Part shown: piece by piece, positions 11,765-22,236 of the stretch | Layout: each line of letters begins with the position of its first letter | Numbering within the stretch: the first letter of the stretch is position 1 | Assembly (NCBI GenBank): GCA_043228905.1 | Contig: JBHGNT010000010.1 | Coordinates: forward strand, 8,184,001 to 8,248,000 | Direction: 5' to 3' | DNA length: 64,000 nt | DNA from: Azolla caroliniana | Lineage: Eukaryota > Polypodiophyta | The notes under the pieces: generated by a model | Seen by the model: only the letters and a program-made list of their open reading frames with translations | Database searches by the model: none | What the model was told of the DNA's origin: nothing | Made by a program: the position numbers and the translations under genes

Positions 11765-11809
11765 TATAAAAGGAGGCACAATGCATTGTTTTGAACCAAA
11801 TTGGTTCAA
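11765..11809 (+). promoter_or_regulatory. TATA box and predicted transcript start of element J
   Basis: TATAAAAGG at 11765-11773 is followed 35 nt after its first T by ATTGGTTCAA (11800-11809), a suitable distance for a transcript start. These ten bases are the exact reverse complement of TTGAACCAAT at 12030-12039. The start site is inferred, not mapped. Confidence 0.6.
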
Positions 11810-12029
11810 CGCTAGTCTTAAGCCTCTTAGCCGCTTGTACTTATCTTTTCACATAATATATTAGCTGCTGTCATCATCTCTCTCTCTCTCTCTCATTCTC
11901 GCAATCTCTCTCTCTCCTCTTCTCACTTCCTCTCTCGGGAATCTTACGCAGTCCCGTCCTCTTAGTACTAATAGTACTACTGTTCTTTAGTACTAATTCC
12001 ATCTCTGTTTTAGTACTATTCCTGACAGT

Positions 12030-12039
12030 TTGAACCAAT
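12030..12039 (+). other. Putative self-priming primer-binding site of element J
   Basis: TTGAACCAAT begins two bases after the 5' LTR end. No tRNA-type site starting TGG is present there. It can pair over ten bases with the predicted 5' end of the element's own transcript, as known for Tf1-type elements. Confidence 0.6.
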
Positions 12040-12095
12040 TTTTCCTCTAGCCTACTTGTCACTCTCCCTCATCCTCCTACCCTTTTCCCTATACT

Positions 12096-13257
12096 ATGGC
12101 TACTGTTAGCGCCCAAGAATACCAATCCGTTTTCTCCGAGCTATAGTGCCTAAAAGAAAAGTTTGTTGCCCTGGAACAAGAAAACCAACGGCTGATAGGG
12201 GATCTGCAACAAATCGCTCTAGAAAAACAACAAACGCAACAACAACATGGGGAGTTAGCGTTACGGGTACAACAACTCGAAGCAGCGTTGCAACAACAAG
12301 GATCCAGTCCCCAAGGATTTCATAAAGAGCCCAAGATTGGACTTCCTGTGAAATTTGATGGAACGCGTTCGCAATTCCGGGGATTCCTTAATCAGGTACG
12401 CTTAGTCATCCAGATGCATCCTTCCCGATATCCCACTGATGCATCTTGAGTCGGCCTAATAGGCACGCTACTTAGCGGCTCAGCCTTGGCATGGTTCGCT
12501 CCGCTTCTAGAAAAACAATCGCCCTTGCTTGCTTAATAACTTTGAAGATTTTATTGGTGAGTTTAAAGCCTGCTTTGGAGACACCGACAGTATCAGGACA
12601 GCAATCAACAAGATCCGGCGATTGCGTCAAGGCGATCGTCCAGCCTCTGCCTACGCGGCGGATTTCCGCCTACTTGCTTCAGATATACCCTGGGATGATC
12701 AAGCACTAATGGAGCAGTTTCGCTATGGCTTGCGAAACGATGTCAAAGATCCACTTCTAACTTTCCCCGAAGAACCAAAGTCTCTTACGGAGGCAATCAG
12801 TCGAGCAGTTCGATGTGACAACCGCCTTTTTGAATGGCGTTCAGAACGTCAATTACAGATACCACGCTCTAGGCCAGAGCCCACTTACGCCGCAGTCGCG
12901 GCTAAACCGTTTGCACGAGACATACCTCAAGCAAATACTTCGACACCGATGGAGATCGATACCATGCGTCGACGCGGCCCGTTATCGGAAGAAGAAAAGC
13001 AACGACGACGTGCCAATCGATTATGTCTTTATTGCGGTGGACCAGGACATATCGCCATCAATTGTCCCCATAGGCCAAGAAGACAGGTAAATCAAATCGT
13101 CGCCTGTACTAAACCCGAGTCAATTCTTCCCTTCGGAGTGTCTGATAGTATTAATAGTACTAATAGAGTGTCATATAGTATTCATAGTACTAATAGCCCA
13201 AGTATCTCAAATAAATTTGAAATCCTTAGTCAATTAGATGAAGAGTTAAACGATTGA
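12096..13257 (+). pseudogene. Element J gag
   Basis: ATG at 12096 (MATVSAQEYQSVFSEL). A coiled-coil-like Gln/Leu-rich stretch is followed by the capsid region (FIGEFKACFGDTDSIRTA) and a zinc knuckle CLYCGGPGHIAINC. Stops occur at 12144-12146 (TAG) and 12447-12449 (TGA), and the frame shifts near 12530. The last part is open from about 12529 to the TGA at 13255-13257. Pol opens in the -1 frame at the same place, so a -1 frameshift could once have joined them; the damaged gag frame makes this uncertain. Confidence 0.85.
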
Positions 13258-16200
13258 GTCCAGCCAAAATAGGAGCCATTTGGTTGGACATCAGCCCTAG
13301 ATCTGTACAGCCCATTAGTGGTTCCATTCCTTCCAAGCAAGTTAGCAATGTGTTCCTAGCCCAAGTCATTGTTAGTACTAAAAGTACTCCCCCAGTACCC
13401 GTCCTAGCACTTTTAGATTCTGGAGCTAATTCCTGTTTCATGGATCGAAATTTTGCCCAAGCTTCTCAGATATCCTTAAGAAAACTTCCTTGTCCCGCAT
13501 CTGTAGTGGTCATTGATGGTCGTCCCATTGCTTCCGGGAATATTGTAAAAGAATCAGAACCCATTCAAGTTGTCCTAGGTAGTTTTGTGTGTATAATATC
13601 ATTTAATATAATTAGTAGTCCAGAGCATCCCATTGTCCTAGGATTACCTTGGCTTGAATTACATAATCCAGCCATAGATTGGAGAACAAGAGAAGTCCGA
13701 TATCGACCACCCCAAGAATCAACTCACCGAGTTTCGACCATTTCACTCCATCAACTACGCGAAGAAGGACCCAAGGAGGCAATGTTCCTATTTGCCATAT
13801 CAGTACATCCTTCTAGCACTATTAAGAAGGACTCCTCAATACAACTTCCGGCAAAATATCATCCTTATGCCGATGTATTTGACAAGGTAAAAGCCGGTAC
13901 CATTCCTCATCACCGTCCCTATGACTGTCCCATCGATTTACAACCAGGAACCGAGCCACCATGGGGACCAATTTACAACTTGTCACCCACCGAGTTAGAA
14001 TTCCTTCGAGCCTACATAGAGGAGAACTTGGCAAGCGGGTTCATCCGTCATTCAAAATCTCCGGCCGGTGCACCCATCTTCTTTGTCAAGAAGAAAGATG
14101 GCTCACTTCCTCTTGTCATTGATTACCGCGGATTGAATAAAGTCACCATCCGGAATAGGTATGCACTTCCTCTTATATCAAGTCTTTTAGAGCGAGTTAA
14201 TGGTGCCAAGTTTTTTACTAAAATCGACCTACGAGGAGCGTATAATCTCGTGCGGATCTGACCGGGAGATGAGTGGAAGACCGCTTTTCGCACGCGGTAT
14301 GGGCATTTCGAGTATATTGTTATGCTGTTTGGCCTAACCAATGCACCCGCAGTCTTCCAACACATGGCAAATGATATATTCAGAGACCTCTTGGATATCT
14401 GTTTGATCATTTATCTGGATGATCTGTTGATTTATTCGAAGACCCAGGAAGAGCACGATTCTCATGTACTATTAGTACTAAAGCGACTCCGCGAGAATGG
14501 TCTTTATGCCAAGCTAGAAAAATGTAGCTTTGACTGCAAGCAAGTGGAATTTCTAGGCTACGTCATCTCCTCAAAGGGCATCGCCATGGATCCAGCTAAA
14601 ATCCAAACTGTACTAGAGTGGCAAATTCCACGGTCGGTATGAGATGTACAATGTTTTCTAGGTTTTGCTAACTTCTACCGTAAGTTTATACAGGATTACT
14701 CGAAGATTATTTTACCTCTCACACAACTTACGAAGAAGGGTCAAGCATTTCTTTGGTCCATCGAAGCAGATATGGCTTTTCGGCATCTTAAGAAAGCCTT
14801 TACATCAGCACCGATTCTAGCTCATGTGGATACAAGCAAACCATTCATCATGGAGGCCGACGCATCAGATTTTGCCCTCGGTAGCATCCTTTCTCAACAA
14901 GGCGATAAAGAAGAGTTGCATCTGGTGGCTTTCCATTCGCGCAAATTCAATGTCGCAGAAATCAACTACGAAATACATGACAAGGAGTTATTAGCCATCA
15001 TGGATTAATTTGTACAATGGTGGCATTTCTTAGAGGGCTCTCCACATCAGGTCATTGTCTTTAGCGATCATAAAAATCTTGCTTATTTTCAGAACGCTCG
15101 CGTACTAAATCGACGGCAAGCTCGATGGGCGCAATTCCTCACGCGTTTCGACTTCGAAATCACATATCGACCGGGGAAGCAGCAAGGAAAAGCAGATGCA
15201 CTATCACGGCGTTCATATCTTGCACCTCGTCCTGGTGACGCAACATTTGATAATCAAAAGCAACTAATCTTGGGACCAACACGATTGCACATGACGCGGA
15301 TTTTTCACACCCCGATGGATTCACGGATTACCGATGACATACGTGCAACCTTGAAGACGGATAGTTTTGCTCAAGACATCCTGGCGCACATTGATACTTC
15401 TCGGGCATCCTGTTCTCAGTCTCAACAACCAGGTATTGACTACCGACAATTCGAATATCATGATGGTTTGTTATTCTTTAAAAAGCGCGTATATGTCCCC
15501 GATTGCTCCTGTCGCCTTCAAATCGTCCAACATTGTCACGACACCCATACGGCGGGACATTTCGGTAGTACCAAGACGTTGGAGCTAGTGCAGCGATCTT
15601 TTTGGTGGCCCCACATGCGCCGTTTTGTCGACGACTACGTTCGGACCTGTGATGCTTGCTGCCGAGCAAAGATGCCACGACACCATCCATATGGCTTGTT
15701 GGAACCTTTACCAATTCCAAGTAAGCCATGGCAGTCTATTTGTCTTGATTTTATCACAGATTTGCCGGTCTCGAAGGGGTTCGAGGCTATCCTAACCGTC
15801 ATCGATCGATATACGAAGATGGCACATTTTGTGCCATGTACTAAAGCCATCACTAGCGAGGAAACCGCCGCTCTTGTTATGCGTGAGGTATTTCGGCACC
15901 ATGGCCTCCCAGACAGTATTATCAGTGACCGAGGCCCGCAATTTGTCTCCAAATTTTGGCAGCATCTCTTCAGGATGCTCAAGGTCTCCTGCAACCTCTC
16001 CTCCGGCTACCATCCTCAGACCGACGGACAGGCGGAACGAACAAACCAAACGTTGGAGCAATATCTCCGGTGTTTCCTGAGTTATCAACAGGACGATTGG
16101 GCCGAGATTCTCCACTTTGCGGAGTTTGCGTATAATAATGCTATTCACTCCTCGACTCGGGTCTCCCCATTTTTCGCTTATACCGGTTTCCATCCTCGCT

Positions 16201-16557
16201 GGTCGGTGATCGACACTCTGGAGCTACCTACCAACCCTCGTGCCGAGGACCATTTGGAGAGGCTACGCAAGATCCAGATGGATCTCTCTACTCACCTTCG
16301 TCATGCTCAACACACACAGAAGACTTATGCGGATCGTCATCGGATTCCCTCCTCTTTTGCCATCGGAGATCGAGTATGGCTCTTACGTCGTCACATCAAG
16401 ACTACTCGACCGTGCGACAAGTTGGATTATCGACGACTCGGTCCTTTCCGTATTACGGGGAAGATTAATGATGTCACCTTCCGCAGCTTCAGATACATCC
16501 GGTTTTCCATTGTTCTCTTCTTGAACCTTATAAAGCAAACACCATTCCCGATCGTGT
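13254..16557 (+). pseudogene. Element J pol: protease, RT, RNase H, integrase
   Basis: One frame with three in-frame stops: TGA 14259-14261, TGA 14640-14642 and TAA 15006-15008. Protease motif: ALLDSGANSCFMD. RT motifs: GAPIFFVKKKDGSLPLVIDY, FTKIDLRGAYNLVRI, IIYLDDLLIYSKT. RNase H: FIMEADASDFALGSILSQQG, then NRRQARWAQFLTRFDFEITY. Integrase: zinc region HDTHTAGHFGSTKT...CDACCRAK, then DFITDLPVSKG, ISDRGPQFVSKFW and HPQTDGQAERTNQTLEQYLR. Integrase C-terminus: DRVWLLRRHIKTTRPCDKLD. The frame is lost near 16470, shortly before the chromodomain. Confidence 0.92.
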
Positions 16558-16810
16558 GACACCACCGCCGCCCCCGCTGGAGTTGGACGCCGGCCCGGAG
16601 TATGAAGTTGCTGCCATCCTCGATTCCAAACTTGTTCGCAGCAAACTTTATTACTTGGTCGATTGGCTCGGTTATAGTCCGAGCGAACGTACTTGGGAAC
16701 TCGTTGAGAATGTTGCCAATGCACAAGATCTTCTTGCTGATTTCCACCGAAAGTATTCGGACAAACCCGGTCCGCAATTAGCGCCGACTCGTTCCACTCG
16801 TCGTCTTTAA
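16556..16810 (+). CDS. Element J chromodomain, C-terminal part of pol
   Basis: Residues YEVAAILDSKLVRSKLYYLV, then DWLGYSPSERTWELVENV and AQDLLADFHRKYSDKPG match the chromodomain consensus: aromatic cage positions Y, W and a second W, then a C-terminal helix. The domain follows the integrase and probably directs integration to modified histones, as in other chromoviruses. It is in a different frame from pol because of a frameshift, so here it is a fragment of the polyprotein and not a separate gene. It ends at TAA just before the purine tract. Confidence 0.85.
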   Translation: MTPPPPPLELDAGPEYEVAAILDSKLVRSKLYYLVDWLGYSPSERTWELVENVANAQDLLADFHRKYSDKPGPQLAPTRSTRRL

Positions 16811-16821
16811 GGGGGAGATAG
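16809..16821 (+). other. Polypurine tract of element J
   Basis: AAGGGGGAGATAG immediately precedes the 3' LTR; plus-strand primer site. Confidence 0.85.
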
Positions 16822-17267
16822 TGTCATGATATGGCAAGACTCGAACCCATGACTTTATGCTACATGGGTCGAGATCTTACCATTAGACTATGAATTGTAT
16901 TTTCTAGGATATTATTTTCATTTATACTTTATCATAGAAAATTGATGTATATTCCAGATCTCTCTGGAACATTCTAGAAGCTTCAGGATTATTCCTAAAA
17001 ACACTATAAAAGGAGGCACAAGGCATTGTTTTGAACCAAATTGGTTCAACGCCAGTCTTAAGCCTCTTAGCCGCTTGTACTTATCTTTTCACATAATATA
17101 TTAGCTGCTGTCATCATCTCTCTCTCTCTCTCTCATTCTCGCAATCTCTCTCTCTCCTCTTCTCACTTCCTCTCTCGGGAATCTTACGCAGTCCCGTCCT
17201 CTTAGTACTAATAGTACTACTGTTCTTTAGTACTAATTCCATCTCTGTTTTAGTACTATTCCTGACA
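16822..17267 (+). mobile_element. Element J 3' LTR
   Basis: 446 bp. Compared with the 5' LTR I see two substitutions (aatgcattg versus aaggcattg; cgctag versus cgccag). Followed by ATACC, the second copy of the target duplication. Confidence 0.93.
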
Positions 17268-17902
17268 ATACCGGTTCCGAGAGCACACCTATCGAAGCTG
17301 ATCGAGGTCTTGAAGGAGAAGGTGGATATGGGAATTTTGGAACCGTCGAATGCTCCCTATTCTAATAGGTGGTTCATGGTGCTGAAGAAGAATTGATCAT
17401 TGCGATTCATCCAAGATCTTCAACCAGTCAACAAGGTGACAATTTGGAATGTTGGAATCGGTCCGAGTGTGGATGAATTTGCCAAAGCATTTGCGGGCCG
17501 ATCTATCTACTGCATTGGCGATCTCTACTCTGGATGCGATCAATTCCAGTTGGTGGTCAACAGTCGTGACATTACAACTATGAGGACTCCGATCGGGCTT
17601 GTGCGGATGTGTACCTTACCTCAAGGTGCAACAAACTCGATGGCTCATATGGTGAATGCCATGAACAAGGTCTTGAAGGATTGCATCCCGGGCATCACGA
17701 TGCCATTCTTGGATGATATTCCGATAAAAAGGATGTTCGGATGAGGAGAAGGATGAATCGAAAGATAAGGAAGGGTGTAGAAAGTTCGTCGTGGATCATA
17801 TGAAAGATTGTGAGAAGGTGCTCCAAAGGCTCGAAGATTCGAATTTGACATTTTCGGGAGAAAAATCTGCATTTGGGCAACCAGAGATCTTGATGGTAGG
17901 TC
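17268..17902 (+). pseudogene. alpha-1 reverse transcriptase, middle part
   Basis: Resumes the RT broken by J. Motifs: MGILEPSNAPYSNRWFMV, SLRFIQDLQPVNKVTI, GDLYSGCDQFQLVV, MRTPIGLVRMCTLPQGATNS, and the catalytic box MPFLDDIPIK. There is a TGA at 17397-17399, a frameshift after 17740, and further reading of FDIFGRKICIW type in another frame. It stops at the solo LTR inserted at 17907. Confidence 0.82.
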
Positions 17903-17906
17903 ACGT

Positions 17907-19456
17907 TGTTGCGAAGTTTCGCGCACATGTGTTACTTGGGCGGGACCACGGGGGTCTTGGACTAGGGAGTACTCAAGGGATAGAGAAGACCTGAGGTTTG
18001 CTTTATGACAATACTACTTCCCAACCCCTTCCCGATCAAGGTCTCGTTCCCCTTTGTTTTGTGAGGCCAGTGGCTCTCGTTGATCACGACTCACCGACCT
18101 TTCGAGATCACCGCACGAGCCAAGTGACCAAACGGGTACAAGCAAGATGATCATGCAAGATGAACGCACAAGGGGACGATAACACAAACATGAATGTACG
18201 TACTTCTTTATGAGGAGGAGAGGTGCATGGGCCCACCCGAATGCTCCCTCGTCACAAGACGTCGAAGGTACGAGGAAGACACAAAACACACGCACAAATG
18301 CTCGTATGCCTTTATGAGGAGGAGAGGTGCATGGGCACGCCCGAAACGCTCCCTCGTCACAAGACGACTGAACGTACAAGGAAGACATAAACACACGCAC
18401 AAAATGCTCGTACGCCTTTATGAGGAGGAGAGGTGCATGGGCAAGCCCGAAACGGTCCCTCGTCACAAGACGACCGAATGTACACGGAAGACACAAACAC
18501 ATGCACAAATGCTCGTACGTCTTTATGAGGAGGAGAGGTGCATGGGCACGCCCGGAACGCTCCCTCGTCACAAGACGACCGAACGTACAAGGAAGACATG
18601 AATAAAGAAAGAAGGAGAGAAAGAACACGAATGATATCGACCAAAGAGATAAATACGTGTTCGATTCCAACGCAAGAGGACCCTTTATAAAATAGGGTTT
18701 TGTTTACAATGGCAACTTATAGTTAACCACAAGCTCAATCAAAACATAAATACTAAAATTTTCCCTTAGAGAAAAAAGCAAATCCGAACACGGTGAAGAT
18801 GAACACACGAGCACCACCAAAATGCCAATCCCAACGAACCATGACCACCTGAACGGCGAGCACACGAGCTTGCAACGACGAATGGGGCGGAGCAACGTCG
18901 AACCAACGAAGCTTGGGCTCACGAGCACTTCGAGTGCCGACGCGAAGAAGACGAGCACGTGGCGATGGGGGGGATGAAGGGGTATGAGATGAAGAGAAGA
19001 GGTGAATAAGAAGATGAAGAGCTCCGAAGGAAAATTGGCGATAATCTCCTCCCAAAACGTCCTCCCGAATGAGCCCCCCTCGACCTCCTTTTATAGGAAA
19101 AAAAGAAGGGGGTCGCCAATTTTGTCTTCAATGAAAAAGGAATAAAATTCCTTAAATCACGCTACACTGTAGGACTAGACTTGAACCGTGCACCTTTAGC
19201 TAGTAGTCAAGGTGACTATTCACTAGCCCACTAACTCTCTCTATAAATTCTTAGCCTGTCTCTCCTCTACATTTTATCTCTCTTCTCTCTTACTTTTTGC
19301 ACGGGCTTCTATGCATCCTTTCCACCCTTTCTTTTCCCTTTTATTTTGCATATGCATAACTAATCGCTTTGTGTGCACACACATTGCACATGCACATTTT
19401 TGACCCCCCACCCTTTCACCGGTTTTTCCCACTCTCGAGCACGCCACATCACGACA
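17907..19456 (-). mobile_element. Solo LTR, family H, copy 2
   Basis: 1550 bp. On the plus strand it begins TGTTGCGAAG and ends CACATCACGACA. Perfect 4-bp target duplications ACGT lie at 17903-17906 and 19457-19460. It shares the right-hand third and the left end with the copy at 8811-10190, but a 105-bp tandem array is specific to this copy. Element I starts immediately after the right ACGT. Confidence 0.8.
18190..18605. repeat. Tandem array, four units of about 105 bp
   Basis: The block TGAGGAGGAGAGGTGCATGG recurs at 18211, 18314, 18421 and 18526. Each unit also carries CTCCCTCGTCACAAGACG and a GTACAAGGAAGACA-like end. Open frames crossing it on both strands are repeat artefacts. Confidence 0.88.
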
Positions 19457-19460
19457 ACGT

Positions 19461-20145
19461 TGTCGTGAAGATTCCGGGCCATGGTGAGAAACCGGGGAAT
19501 ATTGGAAGAATCGACGGAGTGCACCATGGGCACTTACCCTTGTAAAAACGTGTGAATAACAGGGGTGCGTTTATGGCGCCGAACAGGAGTCAAGTTGGGA
19601 AAGAGAATCCCATGTAAATTGGGATTTATCCCACATTGTAACACATCCCTCTCCTTGTTCTATAAAAGGAAGGGAGGGTCCCTTGTAGAGGGGTTGCCCA
19701 TTTTGAGTCACAAGGGTATACCATTTTGGTGGACGGTCATTTTGTTAAGAATTCTTCTAGGTTAGAAACTTTCTTGTAGTCTGCTTCTTCTTCTCCTTCT
19801 TGAGAAGTGGGGCACCATAGCCATGGCAGCAAAGCTCTATAAGGGTTAAGTTCTTCTTCTTCTTCTGAGTGTAGCCCGGCTTGAAGCGGAGGTTATATCT
19901 TCCCCTTTGTAATAAATATATTCATATATGTTTGCGCATATTGGTGTCTCTGATGGTGTCGGGTGCATAGCTCCCCTCCTTTGCTTCCTGTACATAAGAG
20001 TCGGTGTTGCGCGCGTGCTCTCTCTCTCTTGTGTTCGGTTGCCTTTGGTATGTGTCCGGAGTCGGTTTTCCTGGCATCCCTCTCTTCCTGATCCGAGACC
20101 CCTGTGGTCCTGCCTTTCTACACGCACTTGCGGATTTCTACGACA
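19461..20145 (+). mobile_element. Element I 5' LTR
   Basis: From TGTCGTGAAGATTCCGGG to TTTCTACGACA. It contains CTATAAAAGG near 19662 as a likely TATA box, a CTT-rich tract and a CT-rich tract. It is paired with 29277-29981. A primer-site-like block TGGTGAGCCCGATGTGAA follows at 20150-20167. Confidence 0.85.
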
Positions 20146-20182
20146 TATGTGGTGAGCCCGATGTGAAGGGCGGCAAGGGAGA

Positions 20183-20326
20183 ATGGAGTTGGAAGAAGAC
20201 AACTTCGTACAACTTTTTGTCGAAGCGGTGAGGGAGTTTGGACGAGCAACAACAAGAAGAGAGACGATGCAACAAGCTATCGAATGCGTGGTCGAAAGAG
20301 TCGGTTGTTTCTCCGCCTGGGCTTGA
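20183..20326 (+). pseudogene. Element I gag remnant, 47 codons
   Basis: ATG at 20183 to TGA at 20324-20326. The peptide (LFVEAVREFGRATTRRETMQ, then IECVVERVGCF) is alignable with the gag N-terminus of Q (DRAIEAIVGTIGRFGG) and of alpha. The stop lies within a perfect hairpin arm (20309-20326). Retention of the gag start probably reflects RNA signals in the leader. Confidence 0.55.
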
Positions 20327-20374
20327 GGGTACGGAATGAGTCCGGAAGGATCGGCATCAAGCCCAGGCGGAGAA
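20309..20374. repeat. 18-bp perfect inverted repeat
   Basis: TTCTCCGCCTGGGCTTGA at 20309-20326 is exactly complementary to 20357-20374, with a 30-nt loop. A third partial copy of the arm (AGCCCAGGCGG) lies at 20401-20411. This predicts a strong RNA hairpin around the end of the gag remnant. Confidence 0.93.
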
Positions 20375-20499
20375 TCAAAACCCTGGACATTGGAGAATGA
20401 AGCCCAGGCGGGGCTTGATCGATCATAGAGCGGATGTTTTCCATCGACACCACTAAAAGGGTCGGTGGCCTCGGACGAGTCGTCGAGAGTCGTTACGAA

Positions 20500-22110
20500 A
20501 TCGGTATCCCCACATCTTCACCGGAGACTTCGGTAATTCAAGCCAACATGGCAACGTGAGACCGAAAGAGAAGGGAGACTGTGGGGAAGCCCAAGCAAGG
20601 AGAGCGACGACCAGTCCAGGAGGAGCACGAGGGACGAAGCGGAGAACGAAGACCGGGCTCGAGGTCCTATGGGTCACCTCACACCGGGCTCGAGACTTCG
20701 GCAATCGGCATCGGATCCGACGTAAGACCAAGATACTGACGGTGGCAGCAGGAGAACAGGATCCGGCAATGCGGAGTGACGGACGGACCCGGACGAGAAC
20801 CGAGCGGAGCGGACTTCAGGATAATCGATCCGGAAGGGAGGAAGAGGCAAGCCTACGGGAAGGCCGAGAACACGGTACGACGGTACCACGGGAGAGTGTG
20901 TGGAGGGAGCCACCCTCTTGACATGTGAAGAAGGAAGACCCGGGAAAGGGTCGGGAAGATGAGAAACCCAAGGTGGATCCTTCACACCAGTTCTAGAGAC
21001 TCCGGCAGTCGGCCTGAGACCTAGAGTGACGAACGGTGGCGGCGCGGGGACGAAGGCAAAGGACTGTGAATGGGTGGTCTACGTAGATCCTCACACCAAT
21101 CTGGCGGTCGGCCCGAGAGTCGGCGTGAGTCCTATCGGAGAGAATGGTGGCGGCAGATGAACGTGACCAACAGAAGAGGCCGACGTGGAGGAGGGGACTA
21201 TGACGAGAGGAAAACGGCAAGCGGTGCTACTGTGACCTTACACACATCGGTTCTAAACACTCCGGTAGCCGGCAACGAGAGCCGGTGTGAGACCTAGAGA
21301 GAAGAACGGTGGTGGCGGCAAGGCGGGCAACCAAAGACGGCAAAGGGGAGGTACCACAAAAAAACTCACACCAATCCAACGGTCGTCCCGAGAGCCGTCG
21401 TGAGTTCTATAGGAAAGGACGGTGGTGGCAAGTGAACGTGGGATCCCAATAAACGGCATAGGATTGCGGATGGGCAGTCTACGGAGTTCCTCACACCGAT
21501 CCGGCGGTCGGCCCGAGAGCCGGCATGAGTCCTATAGGAGAGAACAGTGGCGGTAGGTGAACGTGACCCGCAGAAGAGGCCGACACGGAGGTCGAGTCTA
21601 CGACATAGGAGTGCGGATGGGGCGATCCTCACACCGATTCGGAGACTCCGGCAGCTGACAACGAGAGCCGGCGTGAGACCTAGAGAGATGGACGGTGGCG
21701 GCTGGTGAACCAGATGAGGGAGAAGGGCCGGAGCGAGATGGCAAAGGGGGAGGTCCTACGGAGACACTCACACCGATCCGGAGACTCCGGCAACTGGCAA
21801 CGAGAGTCGGCGTGAGACCTAGAGAGATGGAGGGTGGCGATAGGAGAACGTGATCAGACGATGGAATGCGGAACACAGAGCGAAAGGAGGTATAAGGCCG
21901 TAGACACGGCCATGAACTGGATATGGACCCCACCGATAGAGTCGGTAGGACAAAGATCGGACGCGCTTAGTACACAAGTCGGTGACCCAACAAAACAGAG
22001 GCCGAAGAAGGATCCTTCACACCTATCCGGAGACCTTGGCAGTTCGGCCGCCGTGGCAACGAAAGACCAAGGAGAAGGTAGGTGGCGGCGAGGGGAAGAA
22101 GGCGGTGGAG
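20500..22110. repeat. GC-rich degenerate tandem repeats of element I
   Basis: Roughly ten diverged units, mostly 110-150 bp. Each begins with a CTCACACCGATCCGGAGACT-like block, passes a CGGCNNTCGGC/GAGAGCCGGCGTGAG block, and ends with an ACGGTGGCGGC-like block. Clear unit starts are near 20677, 20979, 21089, 21364, 21491, 21635, 21771 and 22016. The open frames here are not conserved between units, so the region is non-coding. Confidence 0.75.
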
Positions 22111-22236
22111 ATCTGCGCGGAACGAGAATCGGGATGACGGGAAGGTCGACGGAGGCCAAGCAGGCCATCACTGCGTAACCGAAGGAACGAGAAGCGTGCA
22201 TGCGGTCGAAAGAAGGGCAAATGGGGAAGCACACAC
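22110..22236. other. Element I internal sequence up to the R insertion
   Basis: GC-rich non-coding end of the repeat region. CACAC at 22232-22236 is the left target duplication of element R. Confidence 0.7.

Larger units (their letters stand above)
11582..12027 (+). mobile_element. Element J 5' LTR
   Basis: Runs from TGTCATGATATGG to ATTCCTGACA, 446 bp, paired with 16822-17267. It has a tRNA-like segment at its start, a TATA box (TATAAAAGG) at 11765-11773, the palindrome TTGAACCAAATTGGTTCAA at 11791-11809, a CT-rich tract, and four AGTACT hexamers in the last 70 bp. Confidence 0.93.
11582..17267 (+). mobile_element. Complete chromodomain Ty3 element J (Tf1/sushi-like)
   Basis: A 5686-bp element with 446-bp LTRs that differ at only two noticed positions, a perfect 5-bp target duplication, gag, PR-RT-RNaseH-IN, a C-terminal chromodomain and a purine tract before the 3' LTR. 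RT, RNase H and integrase motifs resemble the Tf1/sushi type of chromoviruses from fungi and vertebrates more than the usual plant chromovirus lineages; this is from recall of family signatures, not a search. The coding region has five in-frame stops and at least two frameshifts despite the near-identical LTRs. Confidence 0.92.

Noticed and set aside
18190-18605. CRISPR-like direct repeats
   Set aside because: Units are head-to-tail copies of 105 bp without distinct spacers, inside a plant LTR.
18014-18670. 218-codon minus-strand open frame rich in repeated Cys/Leu blocks
   Set aside because: It is a translation of the 105-bp tandem array in a solo LTR; the plus strand gives equally long frames.
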